NCBI RefSeq assembly: GCF_002954455.1
Contig: NZ_MSCC01000004.1
Location: 6,783-70,782 of the forward strand
Origin: Photobacterium aquimaris
GTDB lineage: Bacteria > Pseudomonadota > Gammaproteobacteria > Enterobacterales > Vibrionaceae
Length of the DNA: 64,000 nucleotides
Reading direction: 5' to 3'
Part shown: piece after piece, positions 25,941 through 34,947 of the stretch
How positions within the stretch are numbered: position 1 is the first letter of the stretch
Layout: each line of letters opens with the position of its first letter
Position numbers and translations under genes: made by a program
Notes under the pieces: model-generated
The model's database searches: none
Told to the model about the DNA's origin: nothing
The model's input: only the letters and a program-made list of their open reading frames with translations

Positions 25941-26183
25941 TTAATTTTTACGAGCAGCCAGCCTTTCCTTTAGTGATTCCATTGACGATGTACGACTTTG
26001 CTTGATATCAGATTCAGCAAAACTGAGCATCTTTATCATAGCAATGGCCTGCTCACGACGTTCATGTTCTTCATAAGAAGTCACAACGTAAGATGGCTTA
26101 CCATTTTGCGTAATAGTCAATGGTTCAGATAATGGAAGAGCGGCTGCATTTTTTTTCAAAAAACTCACTGTCTCAATCATCAC
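25941..26183 (-). CDS. Phd/YefM-family antitoxin
   Basis: 80 residues. The N-terminal DNA-binding fold is recognisable in FLKKNAAALPLSEPLTITQNGKPSYVVTSYEEHE, and the Ser/Arg-rich tail would wrap the toxin. Such antitoxins repress their own promoter, presumably just above 26183. The pair likely stabilises the plasmid. The start may be the second Met at 26180. Confidence 0.85.
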   Translation of the reverse strand: MMIETVSFLKKNAAALPLSEPLTITQNGKPSYVVTSYEEHERREQAIAMIKMLSFAESDIKQSRTSSMESLKERLAARKN

Positions 26184-26721
26184 TATTCACCCTTACTATC
26201 AATTAACTCTATATATCCTTACTCTAACTTACAGAGTAATCACCCTTAAAAAACCATCGGCAACTCTAACGGTCACTCGATATAGCAAGTATAGCTCACC
26301 CACCCATAAGAGTCCATATTTAGCCCAAATAAAAACCGACACAAGTAGCGATCAATAAGCACTAAACGATCTTGTCTTTTATAGTTCTACTTTTCTTTGA
26401 AAACGGCTGTATTTAACAGTATGTATCTTATGCGAACTAACAAACCTAAATGGTTGCAACAAAGGGGCTACATCTGATGTCTGAAATTCATGTAACAGAT
26501 GTTATGTGAAATCAGGAGTGAAATTCGTCGATATAGACTGATATTGGTGAAGTTGGTTTCAGCGGGATCGCTTGGTGATCACAAACGAGTTAGCTAAAGA
26601 GCTAACTCGTTATTGGACACAAACGTGTTAGCAACTCTACTAAATTAGCAAAAGATGGATTAATTTATGTATGGAAAACCTGACAGGGAAAAGGAATGTC
26701 CTACCCTCCAACTTACTCAAA
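26184..26721. other. Intergenic region between the toxin-antitoxin pair and the RES gene
   Basis: About 540 bases with no convincing gene. It holds a strong hairpin (26584-26611) and a looser inverted repeat ACATCTG/CAGATGT near 26470-26505. A phrase near 26418 (TTATGCGAACTAAC) resembles the flanks of the two terminator blocks, so this may be a worn boundary of inserted modules. Confidence 0.4.
26584..26611. terminator. Perfect 12-bp hairpin
   Basis: AACGAGTTAGCT-AAAG-AGCTAACTCGTT. It is placed between modules and could end transcription of the RES gene, though no long T-run follows. Confidence 0.55.
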
Positions 26722-28014
26722 TTAAAATACCTTTTTACTTTCTTGAACGAAATTAACAGATTGAATTTTATGTTCTACTAATGTCCCATCACAGAATACG
26801 AGAACAGCATCATTAGAAAAATTATTAGTAAACTTGTTAAATCCCGACATCAGTTTATTTGGTCGGTTCGGTCTTTCATTATAAGGGCTATAGACGTCAC
26901 CATTGCTATTGCAGACAACAGAGAATTCAGGGAAAATAACGACATTTGTACCGTTGTTTGAATCCTGTATTGAAGTAAAACAAACTCCATGGATCTGGTT
27001 ATTATACTTATACCTCAAGTATTCAAAGAAGGATTGCGTTATTCTATATGTTTCTTTGTGCTCATTTTTGGCTGGACGAACAAGGTGATCGTATAGGGTT
27101 TTAGAGAACTCAGATGCTATAGAAATAGCATCAAAATCTTCAATAAATGGGTCGTTTAATAAGTAACCATGTGAGGTTATTTCTGTTAATGAAGACAAAT
27201 CAAGTAACTTCAGATCTTTTATAGGGTTAAAACATCCACTAATTACAGTAGTGCCTGAATCACCTCTTACTTCTGCAAGACAAGTTTCTCTATCAAGAGC
27301 ACCATAAAAGGCTGAGACGCCAGATGATGTCATTCTCTGTTCGGATGTCAATGCACACGGCGCAGGGCCAATTTGCCTGTATGGAGATTCAATTATGCTT
27401 TTCTTTTCATTATTAGAATTATAAATACGTGCTCGATATAATCTATCACCTTCTTTTAAAGTTCTTATGTGAGAATGGTTAATTTCACTCCCTTTTCTTA
27501 ACGGAGATAACCAATAGTCATATGCATCAATTAAAGAGTTGTTTATATATCTGAACTCATAGTTGAGCCTATTAACCAATGAGTCCCAAAGTGCCTCATG
27601 ATCTTGAATTTCACTATATCTGTTAGAGTCGGAAATTAAGCAGTACGGCCCATGTTCACTATCATTAGGCAGGTCTTCTACCAGTTTATCCAAAAAACGC
27701 TGGTCAGCCATACGAAAAAAATCATCATTACTGTATTGATAAGACCAAAAAACATTATCAATGAAATCAGCACTTGACTCAAACGTCTGTAAGTCTTCAT
27801 TTGCATGGTAAAATAGAGAAGAAGTAGTTAATAAGTCATTTATTGGAACAAGAATTTTATCCAATTTATCATATATATATTTAAATATTAATTTATCATC
27901 AACACTGATACTGTTCTTTCCACAATAACCACATGTGTAATTATTTCCATTCTCATTGATGAAGTTTGAAATAGAGTCAAATTTTATGCAACTTCCACAT
28001 ATAATCATTCGCAA
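26722..28014 (-). CDS. HEPN/RES N-terminal domain plus RES-domain protein, putative NAD-consuming toxin
   Basis: 430 residues. A zinc knuckle (Cys6, Cys9, Cys28, Cys31) opens the protein, followed by a helical HEPN/RES-type N-terminal region to about 185. The RES domain follows: LKEGDRLYRARIYN, then IGPAPCALTSEQRMTSSGVSAFYGALDRETCLAEVR, with the Arg, Tyr and Glu that characterise RES toxins. RES proteins of toxin-antitoxin pairs degrade NAD+. No Xre-type Xre/MbcA antitoxin is beside it, so this may be a single-gene defence effector. It lies in a cluster of defence-like genes. Confidence 0.78.
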   Translation of the reverse strand: MRMIICGSCIKFDSISNFINENGNNYTCGYCGKNSISVDDKLIFKYIYDKLDKILVPINDLLTTSSLFYHANEDLQTFESSADFIDNVFWSYQYSNDDFFRMADQRFLDKLVEDLPNDSEHGPYCLISDSNRYSEIQDHEALWDSLVNRLNYEFRYINNSLIDAYDYWLSPLRKGSEINHSHIRTLKEGDRLYRARIYNSNNEKKSIIESPYRQIGPAPCALTSEQRMTSSGVSAFYGALDRETCLAEVRGDSGTTVISGCFNPIKDLKLLDLSSLTEITSHGYLLNDPFIEDFDAISIASEFSKTLYDHLVRPAKNEHKETYRITQSFFEYLRYKYNNQIHGVCFTSIQDSNNGTNVVIFPEFSVVCNSNGDVYSPYNERPNRPNKLMSGFNKFTNNFSNDAVLVFCDGTLVEHKIQSVNFVQESKKVF

Positions 28015-28017
28015 TCC

Positions 28018-28251
28018 TTATAGACATTGACGTGCTAATCGACTTAGCAGGCCCATTTGGTACGCTTCAGCCCACATGTTAGCAAAGCTCCATGCGTTTA
28101 ATAACACTAACACAGCTGCACGTTTAACTGTACATGCAACGCAATCATTCAGAGGTAATGCCATTAGCAAAAGTACGGAAGAAGGGGACAGAAGAAACTG
28201 CGTAGAACAACAACTCAAAATGATTTTGGGGCAAATGTGAGCTAACCACAT
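28018..28251 (-). CDS. Doubtful 77-residue ORF before the RES gene
   Basis: The frame ends three bases before the RES start, and its last bases form the RES ribosome site (TAAGGATTGCGA). Its composition (many Leu, Ala, Cys) and lack of a start with ribosome site argue against a protein; an internal ATG would give 48 residues. It may be leader sequence or a gene remnant. Confidence 0.2.
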   Translation of the reverse strand: MWLAHICPKIILSCCSTQFLLSPSSVLLLMALPLNDCVACTVKRAAVLVLLNAWSFANMWAEAYQMGLLSRLARQCL

Positions 28252-28255
28252 TTGC
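28231..28255. repeat. Inverted repeat GCAAATGTG / CACATTTGC
   Basis: Perfect 9-bp arms with a 7-base loop, upstream of the RES gene. Could be a terminator of the preceding Abi-like gene or a regulator site. Confidence 0.5.
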
Positions 28256-28397
28256 TAGCTCGAAAGTGGACAGAAACTGTTTAGATTATCTGCTCTATTC
28301 AGGCTGGTTGATATTAGGAAAAGTAAGGGTAACCTTATGTTTGACTGTTCGGCATCACGATTCATGATATTTACTTATAATAAGGTGGCTTGGGTTT

Positions 28398-28413
28398 GTT
28401 CGAAATTTCGAAC
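28398..28413. promoter_or_regulatory. Perfect 16-base palindrome GTTCGAAATTTCGAAC
   Basis: Fully self-complementary, between the Abi-like gene and the RES gene. Its position in the RES upstream region suggests an operator. The TTCGAA core is common in repressor sites. Confidence 0.45.
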
Positions 28414-28454
28414 GATATCAGCTGTGCGACACATATCCTTATCTGTTAGGCGTT

Positions 28455-29087
28455 TTATGACTTGAATATTTTTAACCACTCTTCTTGGTCTGGCGACAAT
28501 ACGTCTAGATTAGCGTGAAACTCCAAGAGATTTACGTAAGGAGAAAGCTTACTGATGTATGCTAACCGTTCTGTGATATCCAACTGACCTTGCTCTAGCT
28601 CTGACTCTCCGATATCCCTAAGCCTTTCCAAATAAAATTTCATATTTCCTGAAAAATATGCAATCTCTACCAAAAGGTTCGTAGCAACAATAACAGCTTC
28701 ATCAACTGCTGCCTCCCTCTGATTTCGTAAGTTAATAAAATACCTTTCTACTGATAGTCCCGTATTCATATAAGGCGCAAAAATCTTTTGTTCAATAGAC
28801 TGAAAATGTCGTTCTAAAGCATCTTTCAAAGTATTTATTACAATCAACTTCTTATTAACAATTACGCTTTCCTGCTGAGATTTAAGGGTATTAGCAATAT
28901 ACACTAAAGCCATTACAGATAGTATTGGGCCACTCACACCACCAAAGTATGTCGCAAAATCAGCCCACGCCTTTGGGGTATAAGCCAATTCGTGACCTCC
29001 AATCAAACCAACACCAATCGGGTAACTGATTAAGACCACAATAAACAAAATCAGTGCAAATACTACAAGTTTCAATAGTTTCTCCAA
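28455..29087 (-). CDS. Membrane protein resembling putative phage-abortive-infection (PutAbiC) proteins
   Basis: 210 residues with two N-terminal membrane spans: LLKLVVFALILFIVVLISYPIGV and, after ADFATYFGGVSGPI, LSVMALVYIA. The motif with (D/A)F..(Y/F)FGG..(G/N)PILS before the second span is typical of PutAbiC-like membrane proteins, as I recall them; the rest is a helical cytoplasmic domain. Such proteins are linked to abortive infection, though direct evidence is limited. Position in a defence-like island supports the reading. Confidence 0.6.
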   Translation of the reverse strand: MEKLLKLVVFALILFIVVLISYPIGVGLIGGHELAYTPKAWADFATYFGGVSGPILSVMALVYIANTLKSQQESVIVNKKLIVINTLKDALERHFQSIEQKIFAPYMNTGLSVERYFINLRNQREAAVDEAVIVATNLLVEIAYFSGNMKFYLERLRDIGESELEQGQLDITERLAYISKLSPYVNLLEFHANLDVLSPDQEEWLKIFKS

Positions 29088-29579
29088 GTCAAAACGATGG
29101 CGGCTAACAATATATCAATAAGCATTCTTACTTTCGCGCAAAAATATACTTATAAAATACCATTATCATACTCGATATAATCGTTACATATTATGAACTT
29201 GCTGGCACTTTCTTACATCTACCGATTTGAAAGAGGATGTAAAAAGTAAGAAATGTATTTAATTAGTCTTATTAAACACAAACCGAAATATTAAATCACC
29301 ACGTTTCATTATAACTGTTGATATATACAGCAAATAAAACTAATCCAAAATCACGTTAATACGATATGAATGAGTATTTGCTCTGAATGATAATGGGGCA
29401 TAAATGAGTTAGAGACACCTATTTATGCCTTGTTGTTCTGTGATTACTGCGGTCATTTTAGGGTATCCCCCAACGAAACCAGATTACATTACCCCTCAAC
29501 CTGGATTGCAGAATTTAGAAACCACCTATAATAAACCAATTAAAGAAACCAGCTTAAATTGAACCAATAGGTGATGATA
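29088..29579. other. Intergenic region upstream of the recombinase stub
   Basis: About 490 bases with no gene found. It contains a 9-bp hairpin (GGCATAAAT/ATTTATGCC, 29397-29429) and, at 29470-29570, several copies of GAAACCA or GAACCA, which could be remains of a resolvase-binding site. Confidence 0.35.
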
Positions 29580-29726
29580 ATGCTGATGCGTGCTTACTTT
29601 CGAGCATCCACGACCGAACAAGATGCCAATCGCGCCAAAAATGAATTACGTGAGTTTATTACCAGATTTAATAAACGCATAGCGGGTTATTACATCGAAA
29701 ACCAATATAAAAAATGTCGGCCATAA
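29580..29726 (+). pseudogene. N-terminal stub of a serine recombinase (resolvase/invertase)
   Basis: 48 residues starting MLMRAYFRASTTEQDANRAK and reaching RIAGYYIEN, the beginning of resolvase-type recombinases including the catalytic Ser10 of the RAST motif. The rest of the catalytic domain and the DNA-binding domain are missing; after YYIEN the sequence diverges and stops. This is the scar of a transposon or deletion and marks a recombination boundary next to the altered cold-shock gene. Confidence 0.75.
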
Positions 29727-29758
29727 CCAGCATTTTTATTATTTACAGCGAGGATAAA

Positions 29759-29929
29759 TTAGATAGCTACAACGTTTGCAGCTTGTAGACCTTTTTGGCC
29801 TTGTTCTACTTCAAAAGCAATAGCACAGAAGTGAACGAATACGTCAGCACCGCAGTTGTCTTGAGTAATAAAACCAAAACCTTTCGCTTCGTTAAACCAT
29901 TTTACTAAACCAGTTGTTTGATTAAACAT
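29759..29929 (-). CDS. Cold-shock protein (CspA family) lacking about 13 central residues
   Basis: 56 residues. TGLVKWFNEAKGFGFITQD (with the RNP1 motif KGFGFI) and DVFVHFCAI (RNP2) are standard, and the end EVEQGQKGLQAANVVAI is that of CspA proteins. Between them the family has a loop and strand of about 13 residues, roughly SNEFRTLNENQKV in paralogues, which is absent in frame. A normal CspA has about 70 residues, so the OB fold lacks one strand. Upstream AT-rich sequence could be the usual long cold-shock leader. May be inactive or a decayed relic. Confidence 0.85.
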   Translation of the reverse strand: MFNQTTGLVKWFNEAKGFGFITQDNCGADVFVHFCAIAFEVEQGQKGLQAANVVAI

Positions 29930-30142
29930 GTGATACCCCCTATATAGATGATTAATTAACTGCTAAGTGGTTAAATTATTAATGTTACTGCCAATACAAG
30001 GGAAACACTGAGATACAAAACGATAACGTTGATGTAGCTGAAACTTCAACTGTTACTTAGTGCTGCATTTAATAACTCTCTAAACAACAGAGCGGTATTT
30101 ATTGTAAAAAGAACACCTAGATGCACCAAAATACAAAAAAAA

Positions 30143-30161
30143 CGACCGGTACAACCGATCG
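30143..30161 (-). terminator. Terminator at the end of the core MPF_G operon
   Basis: Minus strand CGATCGGT-TGT-ACCGGTCG followed by a run of eight T, 15 bases below the TraC stop. Confidence 0.8.
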
Positions 30162-30175
30162 GCTTATTCTGAACG

Positions 30176-33052
30176 CTAACTTATGATGCCTCGCGCTTTA
30201 TCTAGTAGTTCACCTTTGTAAATCGCACCATCTACCATTTCATGCGGTAAACCCTTGGCTTTAAGATCTTGGCACAACTGCCCACGCTCTGCTTTTTCTT
30301 CTTTATCAGTCATAGCCAATGCCAATATACGACTTGGCGGTATGGCACGGAATAACGAAACAGTCTTGTTACTCAGTATCACGCCCTCCGTATATTTCTT
30401 ATCTTCTTTACGACACGACTCCATCATTATTTGTTTTTCACTTGAGAAGTTTTTGAACTTAGCTATTCGCTCAATCTCTTTCTTACTTGCCAGCATTACT
30501 ATGTACCATTCGATCATCGACAGCATCTTTTCAGATTCAGCAGGAAAATCGGTAATGTTTTGAGTAATCAACCAAGGACTAACACCAAGTTTACGGAACA
30601 TCTTGATCATCTTAATCAAGAATGGTGCAAGTAATGGGTTAATAGTTACCAAGTGTGCTTCATCAATTAGTAAGGCAATCATTCGAACCAAATACTGATC
30701 GCGTTCAGCAAGGTTATTTACATATTGCAGAATACCCATAAAGGCAATCGCCATATGCGCTTCATAGCCCTCGCGTGTAAACGTTGCAAGGTCAATAATG
30801 CAAACGTCAACGTCAGGTATACCATCGCCCTCACTGTTAAATACATTACATTCAAATGTATTAGGTTCACACCAAAAGCCTAAGCCGCCAGCCATATCCG
30901 CAGCTTTCTTTCTACGTTCTTCGTTATACTCACCATGTCGTTGATTTGCTATATCATCTAACACTTCTAGGATATGTTGTGGACGCACCATTACCCCTGA
31001 ATTATGGCAACGCTTTGCAGCATCAACAATGCTTCTACGTAGCATTTGACGGTCTGCACGGCGATACGATTCGTATTCACGAACTTCACCACCGGTGATC
31101 ATCATTAGAGCAATAATCTCTAACTCACCCAAAATATCTCGTTCTACAGTTTCATCATCAAGATCTATTGCGCTATCTGTAATAGCATCTTCTTCTATCT
31201 TGTCTATTTCATGTGCGAAATCATCTACGATGTTGATTTTGCTATCTTCAATCTCAACTAACTTGTAAGCATCTGCAAACAAACATAGTGGAGTTACTTT
31301 ATCTGCACTATAGGACATTTTGGCTGTTTTCAGCCCGTAACGGCTAAAGTAATCACCAAGAAGACCAAATGAATTACCTGGATCAAATATAAACATTCTT
31401 GGACGATAGATCGCCATTATAGACGTTGCCAAATAACAACTTGTTGCTGATTTACCTGAACCTGGAGCACCAAGAACCAATCCAAATGTATTATTTTCAC
31501 GGTCATTTTTATTGAACGGATCTACGCATAATGGAGAACCGCCCCGATTAAAAAAAACATAGCACGGATTTTTAGTCCCAAGGTCACGACCATAGGCAAA
31601 AGATAGGTTTGCTACGTGCTGACACCAAATTGGCTTATGATAAATATATTTAGCATCAAACTCAGGGTTAAAGGCCATTGGTAAGCCAAACAAGAACGCT
31701 TTTACTGAGTAAGGATCATGGCGGTCAGTAAGCGGTTTCAAACCACAGTTATGTAACGTTGTATATGCTGAAATACAGCGTTTCTTTAGATCTTTTAAGT
31801 TTTTACCACGGATATACAAACCACTAAAGTTACGACAAATCAGATCACCACGCCCAACGCTTTGCGCTATTTGCTCTAATGCTTCACCTTTACGGCTTGC
31901 GCTTGTACTACCACCGTAACTTTTCTCAGATTGTGTTTGAATAATTCCATCGAACTCAACTTGAGGACAGATAACAGTAGTGGACGATAGAATAGCTCCT
32001 GTAGGTAAGCGATCTAACCCACACGATACCGTTTCAGACCCACTACCTAACTCACCATCGACAACCTCACCGGTTAACTGGCCAATACGAGGAATCGAAC
32101 GTAAACCACCAATACGCATAAAACGCATTGGCTGATCATCAAACCACCAGCAATTATTCTTATTATCGCTACGCGGTGGTGACATTACCAGAGAGTTGCA
32201 AAGAGCATCACCAATTGGTAGCTCCCCGTCAGCTTCACGCGCTAAAATGTCATCATAAATACGATGAAAGTCTTTCTTCCCCATTTCTGGATCTGGATTA
32301 AACAAATCCAACAACCATGAGAAGAATGTCTTTGGTGTATCTTCCATCACGCGGAAGCCACCCGACTCTAAAGTTTGAATCGCGGTATCCATAACTTCAT
32401 TAATTTCTTCTGCAGGGCAAAAATCCACATCGTTTGCATTGCTTTGCGTACAACGCCGGTAAATGATCAATTTAGTTTGACGATAACCACCGACAAAGGC
32501 CGATTTTGTTACCGCATTATCTATAAAAATACCATCTTGATTGTTGGCAATACCTTGCAAGTGTTTACGCTGCATATCTATATAGTGTTTTGTAAATTCT
32601 GTTCCTTGAGCGTGTGGTGCAGCGTAGTACTCCATTTCACCAGCAATACGGTCTATGTTTGGATCATCGTAACTGAATTGCTGAATAATCCATTGTCCCT
32701 CATGCCTCGCATACTGATGAAACGACTGCTCTAAAAATTCAGTTAGTTTGTCACGATAACGAATCAACGATTCAGTATCTCGCCCCTCAGTAGCGACAGG
32801 TTCAATGGTGTAAACCTTAGCGCGTGAGAACATATCTTCTAGGATAAACGTCTTGGTAGTATTGTCGTAACCAGCATAAGGCAGTAGATCAACAAAAGAT
32901 GGTAGGTCACGATCATAGATACCTTGTACGTCTTTTTTCGTGACAGGCTTTCTTTCTGGTTGGATATTAGCTTTTTCCTGATCTGGTGCGCTTTCAACAG
33001 GGGCTTTATTAGCCCCACCTACTGTTAACGCACTCATTATTTTTTTTAGCAT
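30176..33052 (-). CDS. traC: VirB4/TraC-family transfer ATPase (TIGR03744, PFL_4706 type)
   Basis: 958 residues, the energising ATPase of the type IV secretion channel, at the cytoplasmic face of the inner membrane. Walker A is GAPGSGKSA near residue 527, Walker B ALLIDEAHLV near 797, followed by the VirB4-type SPWLITQNITDFP. The N-terminal half shows PSFVDLLPYAGYD early on, where TraC proteins contact the channel. Size, about 950, is typical of the PFL_4706 family. It is the last gene of the operon and is followed by a terminator. An acidic insert (around 610-650) separates the ATPase motifs. Confidence 0.93.
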   Translation of the reverse strand: MLKKIMSALTVGGANKAPVESAPDQEKANIQPERKPVTKKDVQGIYDRDLPSFVDLLPYAGYDNTTKTFILEDMFSRAKVYTIEPVATEGRDTESLIRYRDKLTEFLEQSFHQYARHEGQWIIQQFSYDDPNIDRIAGEMEYYAAPHAQGTEFTKHYIDMQRKHLQGIANNQDGIFIDNAVTKSAFVGGYRQTKLIIYRRCTQSNANDVDFCPAEEINEVMDTAIQTLESGGFRVMEDTPKTFFSWLLDLFNPDPEMGKKDFHRIYDDILAREADGELPIGDALCNSLVMSPPRSDNKNNCWWFDDQPMRFMRIGGLRSIPRIGQLTGEVVDGELGSGSETVSCGLDRLPTGAILSSTTVICPQVEFDGIIQTQSEKSYGGSTSASRKGEALEQIAQSVGRGDLICRNFSGLYIRGKNLKDLKKRCISAYTTLHNCGLKPLTDRHDPYSVKAFLFGLPMAFNPEFDAKYIYHKPIWCQHVANLSFAYGRDLGTKNPCYVFFNRGGSPLCVDPFNKNDRENNTFGLVLGAPGSGKSATSCYLATSIMAIYRPRMFIFDPGNSFGLLGDYFSRYGLKTAKMSYSADKVTPLCLFADAYKLVEIEDSKINIVDDFAHEIDKIEEDAITDSAIDLDDETVERDILGELEIIALMMITGGEVREYESYRRADRQMLRRSIVDAAKRCHNSGVMVRPQHILEVLDDIANQRHGEYNEERRKKAADMAGGLGFWCEPNTFECNVFNSEGDGIPDVDVCIIDLATFTREGYEAHMAIAFMGILQYVNNLAERDQYLVRMIALLIDEAHLVTINPLLAPFLIKMIKMFRKLGVSPWLITQNITDFPAESEKMLSMIEWYIVMLASKKEIERIAKFKNFSSEKQIMMESCRKEDKKYTEGVILSNKTVSLFRAIPPSRILALAMTDKEEKAERGQLCQDLKAKGLPHEMVDGAIYKGELLDKARGIIS

Positions 33053-33055
33053 TTG

Positions 33056-33475
33056 TTATTTCCAATTAGATAAATTAACTTCGCCTGGGAGCGCGTATTC
33101 ATCACGTTCCAACAACTTAAACTCAGTGACATATGCTGGAACAACAATGTTATCTCGCGTACTCATGTGAGTATTTACGAATAGGTACATTGTTGGATTC
33201 TGCAACATACGAAACTCAGGCTTTGGTGTGCCGTGGTTAATGTATGGTGTGATATTACGTTCGGTTGGTGTTGCTACACGTTTATTTATGAAATGGCGAC
33301 CACCATCCCATAACTTCCCAGCTTCACCGTCTTGACCACCAGCGGAGTGATTATCGTATATCTCTTGCATGGTCATATTATCAGTTGGGAAAAGGTCTTT
33401 CGGCGCGGCTGTACAGCCTGACATTACTAATGTTGTTGCGACAATAACGCTACTAATCAAGTGTTTTGTTTGCAT
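33056..33475 (-). CDS. MPF_G lipoprotein, TIGR03751 family (VirB7/TraV-like)
   Basis: 139 residues with lipobox VMSGC (Cys20), then TAAPKDLFP and TMQEIYDNHSAGGQDGEAGKLWDGG, the signature of this small outer-membrane lipoprotein family. It probably anchors the secretin-like channel cap. It overlaps the TraB-like gene by 23 bases and precedes TraC by 3 bases, as in ICE clusters. Confidence 0.85.
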   Translation of the reverse strand: MQTKHLISSVIVATTLVMSGCTAAPKDLFPTDNMTMQEIYDNHSAGGQDGEAGKLWDGGRHFINKRVATPTERNITPYINHGTPKPEFRMLQNPTMYLFVNTHMSTRDNIVVPAYVTEFKLLERDEYALPGEVNLSNWK

Positions 33476-34943
33476 GGCTATTCCAATCCTTTACGTAAGA
33501 TACTTTTCGAGCTTGTGAGTGATAATCAATAGGTATTTGCTTTGTAATGTGAATGCTAATTTTCACATTTGGCTTAACGTAGACCATTGCAAATGCTGTT
33601 TGGCGTATATCTTCAATCCATGCATTCATAGATTTAACAGCAGCATCACCGCCAGTCCCTAAAGCGTATTTAGTCGGATCGGTTATAACAGCGTTGCGAT
33701 TATCGCCTGTACCCGTTACTTCTTGAGCAGCAGCAGCAAAACCACTTGCCACACCGCCTATAGCAGCCAAGCCACCCTGTAGAGAAATGAAACTTGCAGC
33801 GTCAGAAATGTATTTACCACTAATACATGGAATACCGTTATCAGTAGAAATCCAACCCACACGGTCTTGTGATACTTGACCAGCAGCTTCATAAGAGGTG
33901 CTGTTGTTTCCCCCCTCTTGATCTAAATTGCTCGCATTAAATGACTGCACACGACCATCGTTAAATGTGTATGTACCACTCACAATGTCACCAGAAACAC
34001 ATTGGCCAGTGTAGTTCCCTTTAGCTACGCCAGATAACACCATCGACTTCAAGTTAGGAATGTAAATACCGTTACTCGCTAGGTTATCTGCGCCTACCAA
34101 TACCTTGAACTCAAACGGATCAATTAACTTGCCTTTAACCGGCACTCGACCTAACAATGCGGTCATTGTTACCGCGCCCATTAAAGTAGAGTCTTGAGGG
34201 ATCGTGCCAAACTTAGTTACATGATCAATCTCTTTACCGTCCTCAGTCTTTTCAATTACTTGTGGTTGGTAAAGACGATTACCTGTATTTCGCTTGAACA
34301 CATCTTTTTTATCTAAAGCAAAAACTGCAGTAGGTTCTTTGTTGTTATTTTCAGCTTTTAACTCGGCATCACTCGGTAGAGTCCACCCATTTAAAGACTG
34401 ACTTTCGGTTAGTTGATACCCGTTATCGGCATTACCAGTCACAGTGACAGCGTTAATATTGCCGTTTCCAAGATTACTTGATGTATCTACTCCGTAATCA
34501 ACAATATAACTAGGTTGTTCGACATGAGTTCGATTCGTAAAGTCACGTAGTTTGTTTTCCATATCAAGCAACTTATCATTAACAGCAGCATCAACATCTA
34601 ACGCTCCTGTTGAGTTAATTTTGTTTAAAACAGAATTAACTATATCGTCAGTATTACTCTTGTTGTTCCCACCACGCTTAACATTATCCAGTTCAGCAGT
34701 TAACTGGCGATTTGAATCTTCCAAGTTGGCTAGCTTTTCATTCTGAGCTTTAGAGATAGCAATAAGAGTCGCTACTTGTTCTTCTGATGTTGTTTCAAGA
34801 CCACCAGTATTTTTAGTTGGTAGTTCTGGTGCGGTAGCTTGGACGGTCACGTTTTTTGATGATTCACCGTTAGGCATTACGGCTACCACAGCGGCTACAA
34901 CAAGTGCAGCACCTATAGCTACAGTTAAAGGACTTAATTTCAT
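33453..34943 (-). CDS. VirB10/TraB-like channel protein (TIGR03752, PFL_4705 type)
   Basis: 496 residues: one N-terminal membrane span (LTVAIGAALVVAAVVAVMP), a Thr/Glu-rich coiled-coil part (EEQVATLIAISKAQNEKLANLEDSNRQLTAELDNVK, given here in halves by position 58-93), and a C-terminal VirB10-type beta barrel from about 230 with the Cys pair GQCVSGDIV...IPCISGKY. VirB10 proteins span from inner to outer membrane and gate the channel. Ends next to the lipoprotein gene. Confidence 0.85.
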   Translation of the reverse strand: MKLSPLTVAIGAALVVAAVVAVMPNGESSKNVTVQATAPELPTKNTGGLETTSEEQVATLIAISKAQNEKLANLEDSNRQLTAELDNVKRGGNNKSNTDDIVNSVLNKINSTGALDVDAAVNDKLLDMENKLRDFTNRTHVEQPSYIVDYGVDTSSNLGNGNINAVTVTGNADNGYQLTESQSLNGWTLPSDAELKAENNNKEPTAVFALDKKDVFKRNTGNRLYQPQVIEKTEDGKEIDHVTKFGTIPQDSTLMGAVTMTALLGRVPVKGKLIDPFEFKVLVGADNLASNGIYIPNLKSMVLSGVAKGNYTGQCVSGDIVSGTYTFNDGRVQSFNASNLDQEGGNNSTSYEAAGQVSQDRVGWISTDNGIPCISGKYISDAASFISLQGGLAAIGGVASGFAAAAQEVTGTGDNRNAVITDPTKYALGTGGDAAVKSMNAWIEDIRQTAFAMVYVKPNVKISIHITKQIPIDYHSQARKVSYVKDWNSHANKTLD

Positions 34944-34947
34944 TGAA

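Noticed and set aside
28018..28460. Possible integron attC-like site (GTTAGGC near 28446) and cassette structure
   Set aside because: Only one core-like heptamer was found; no matching partner core or attC-type paired arms could be identified.
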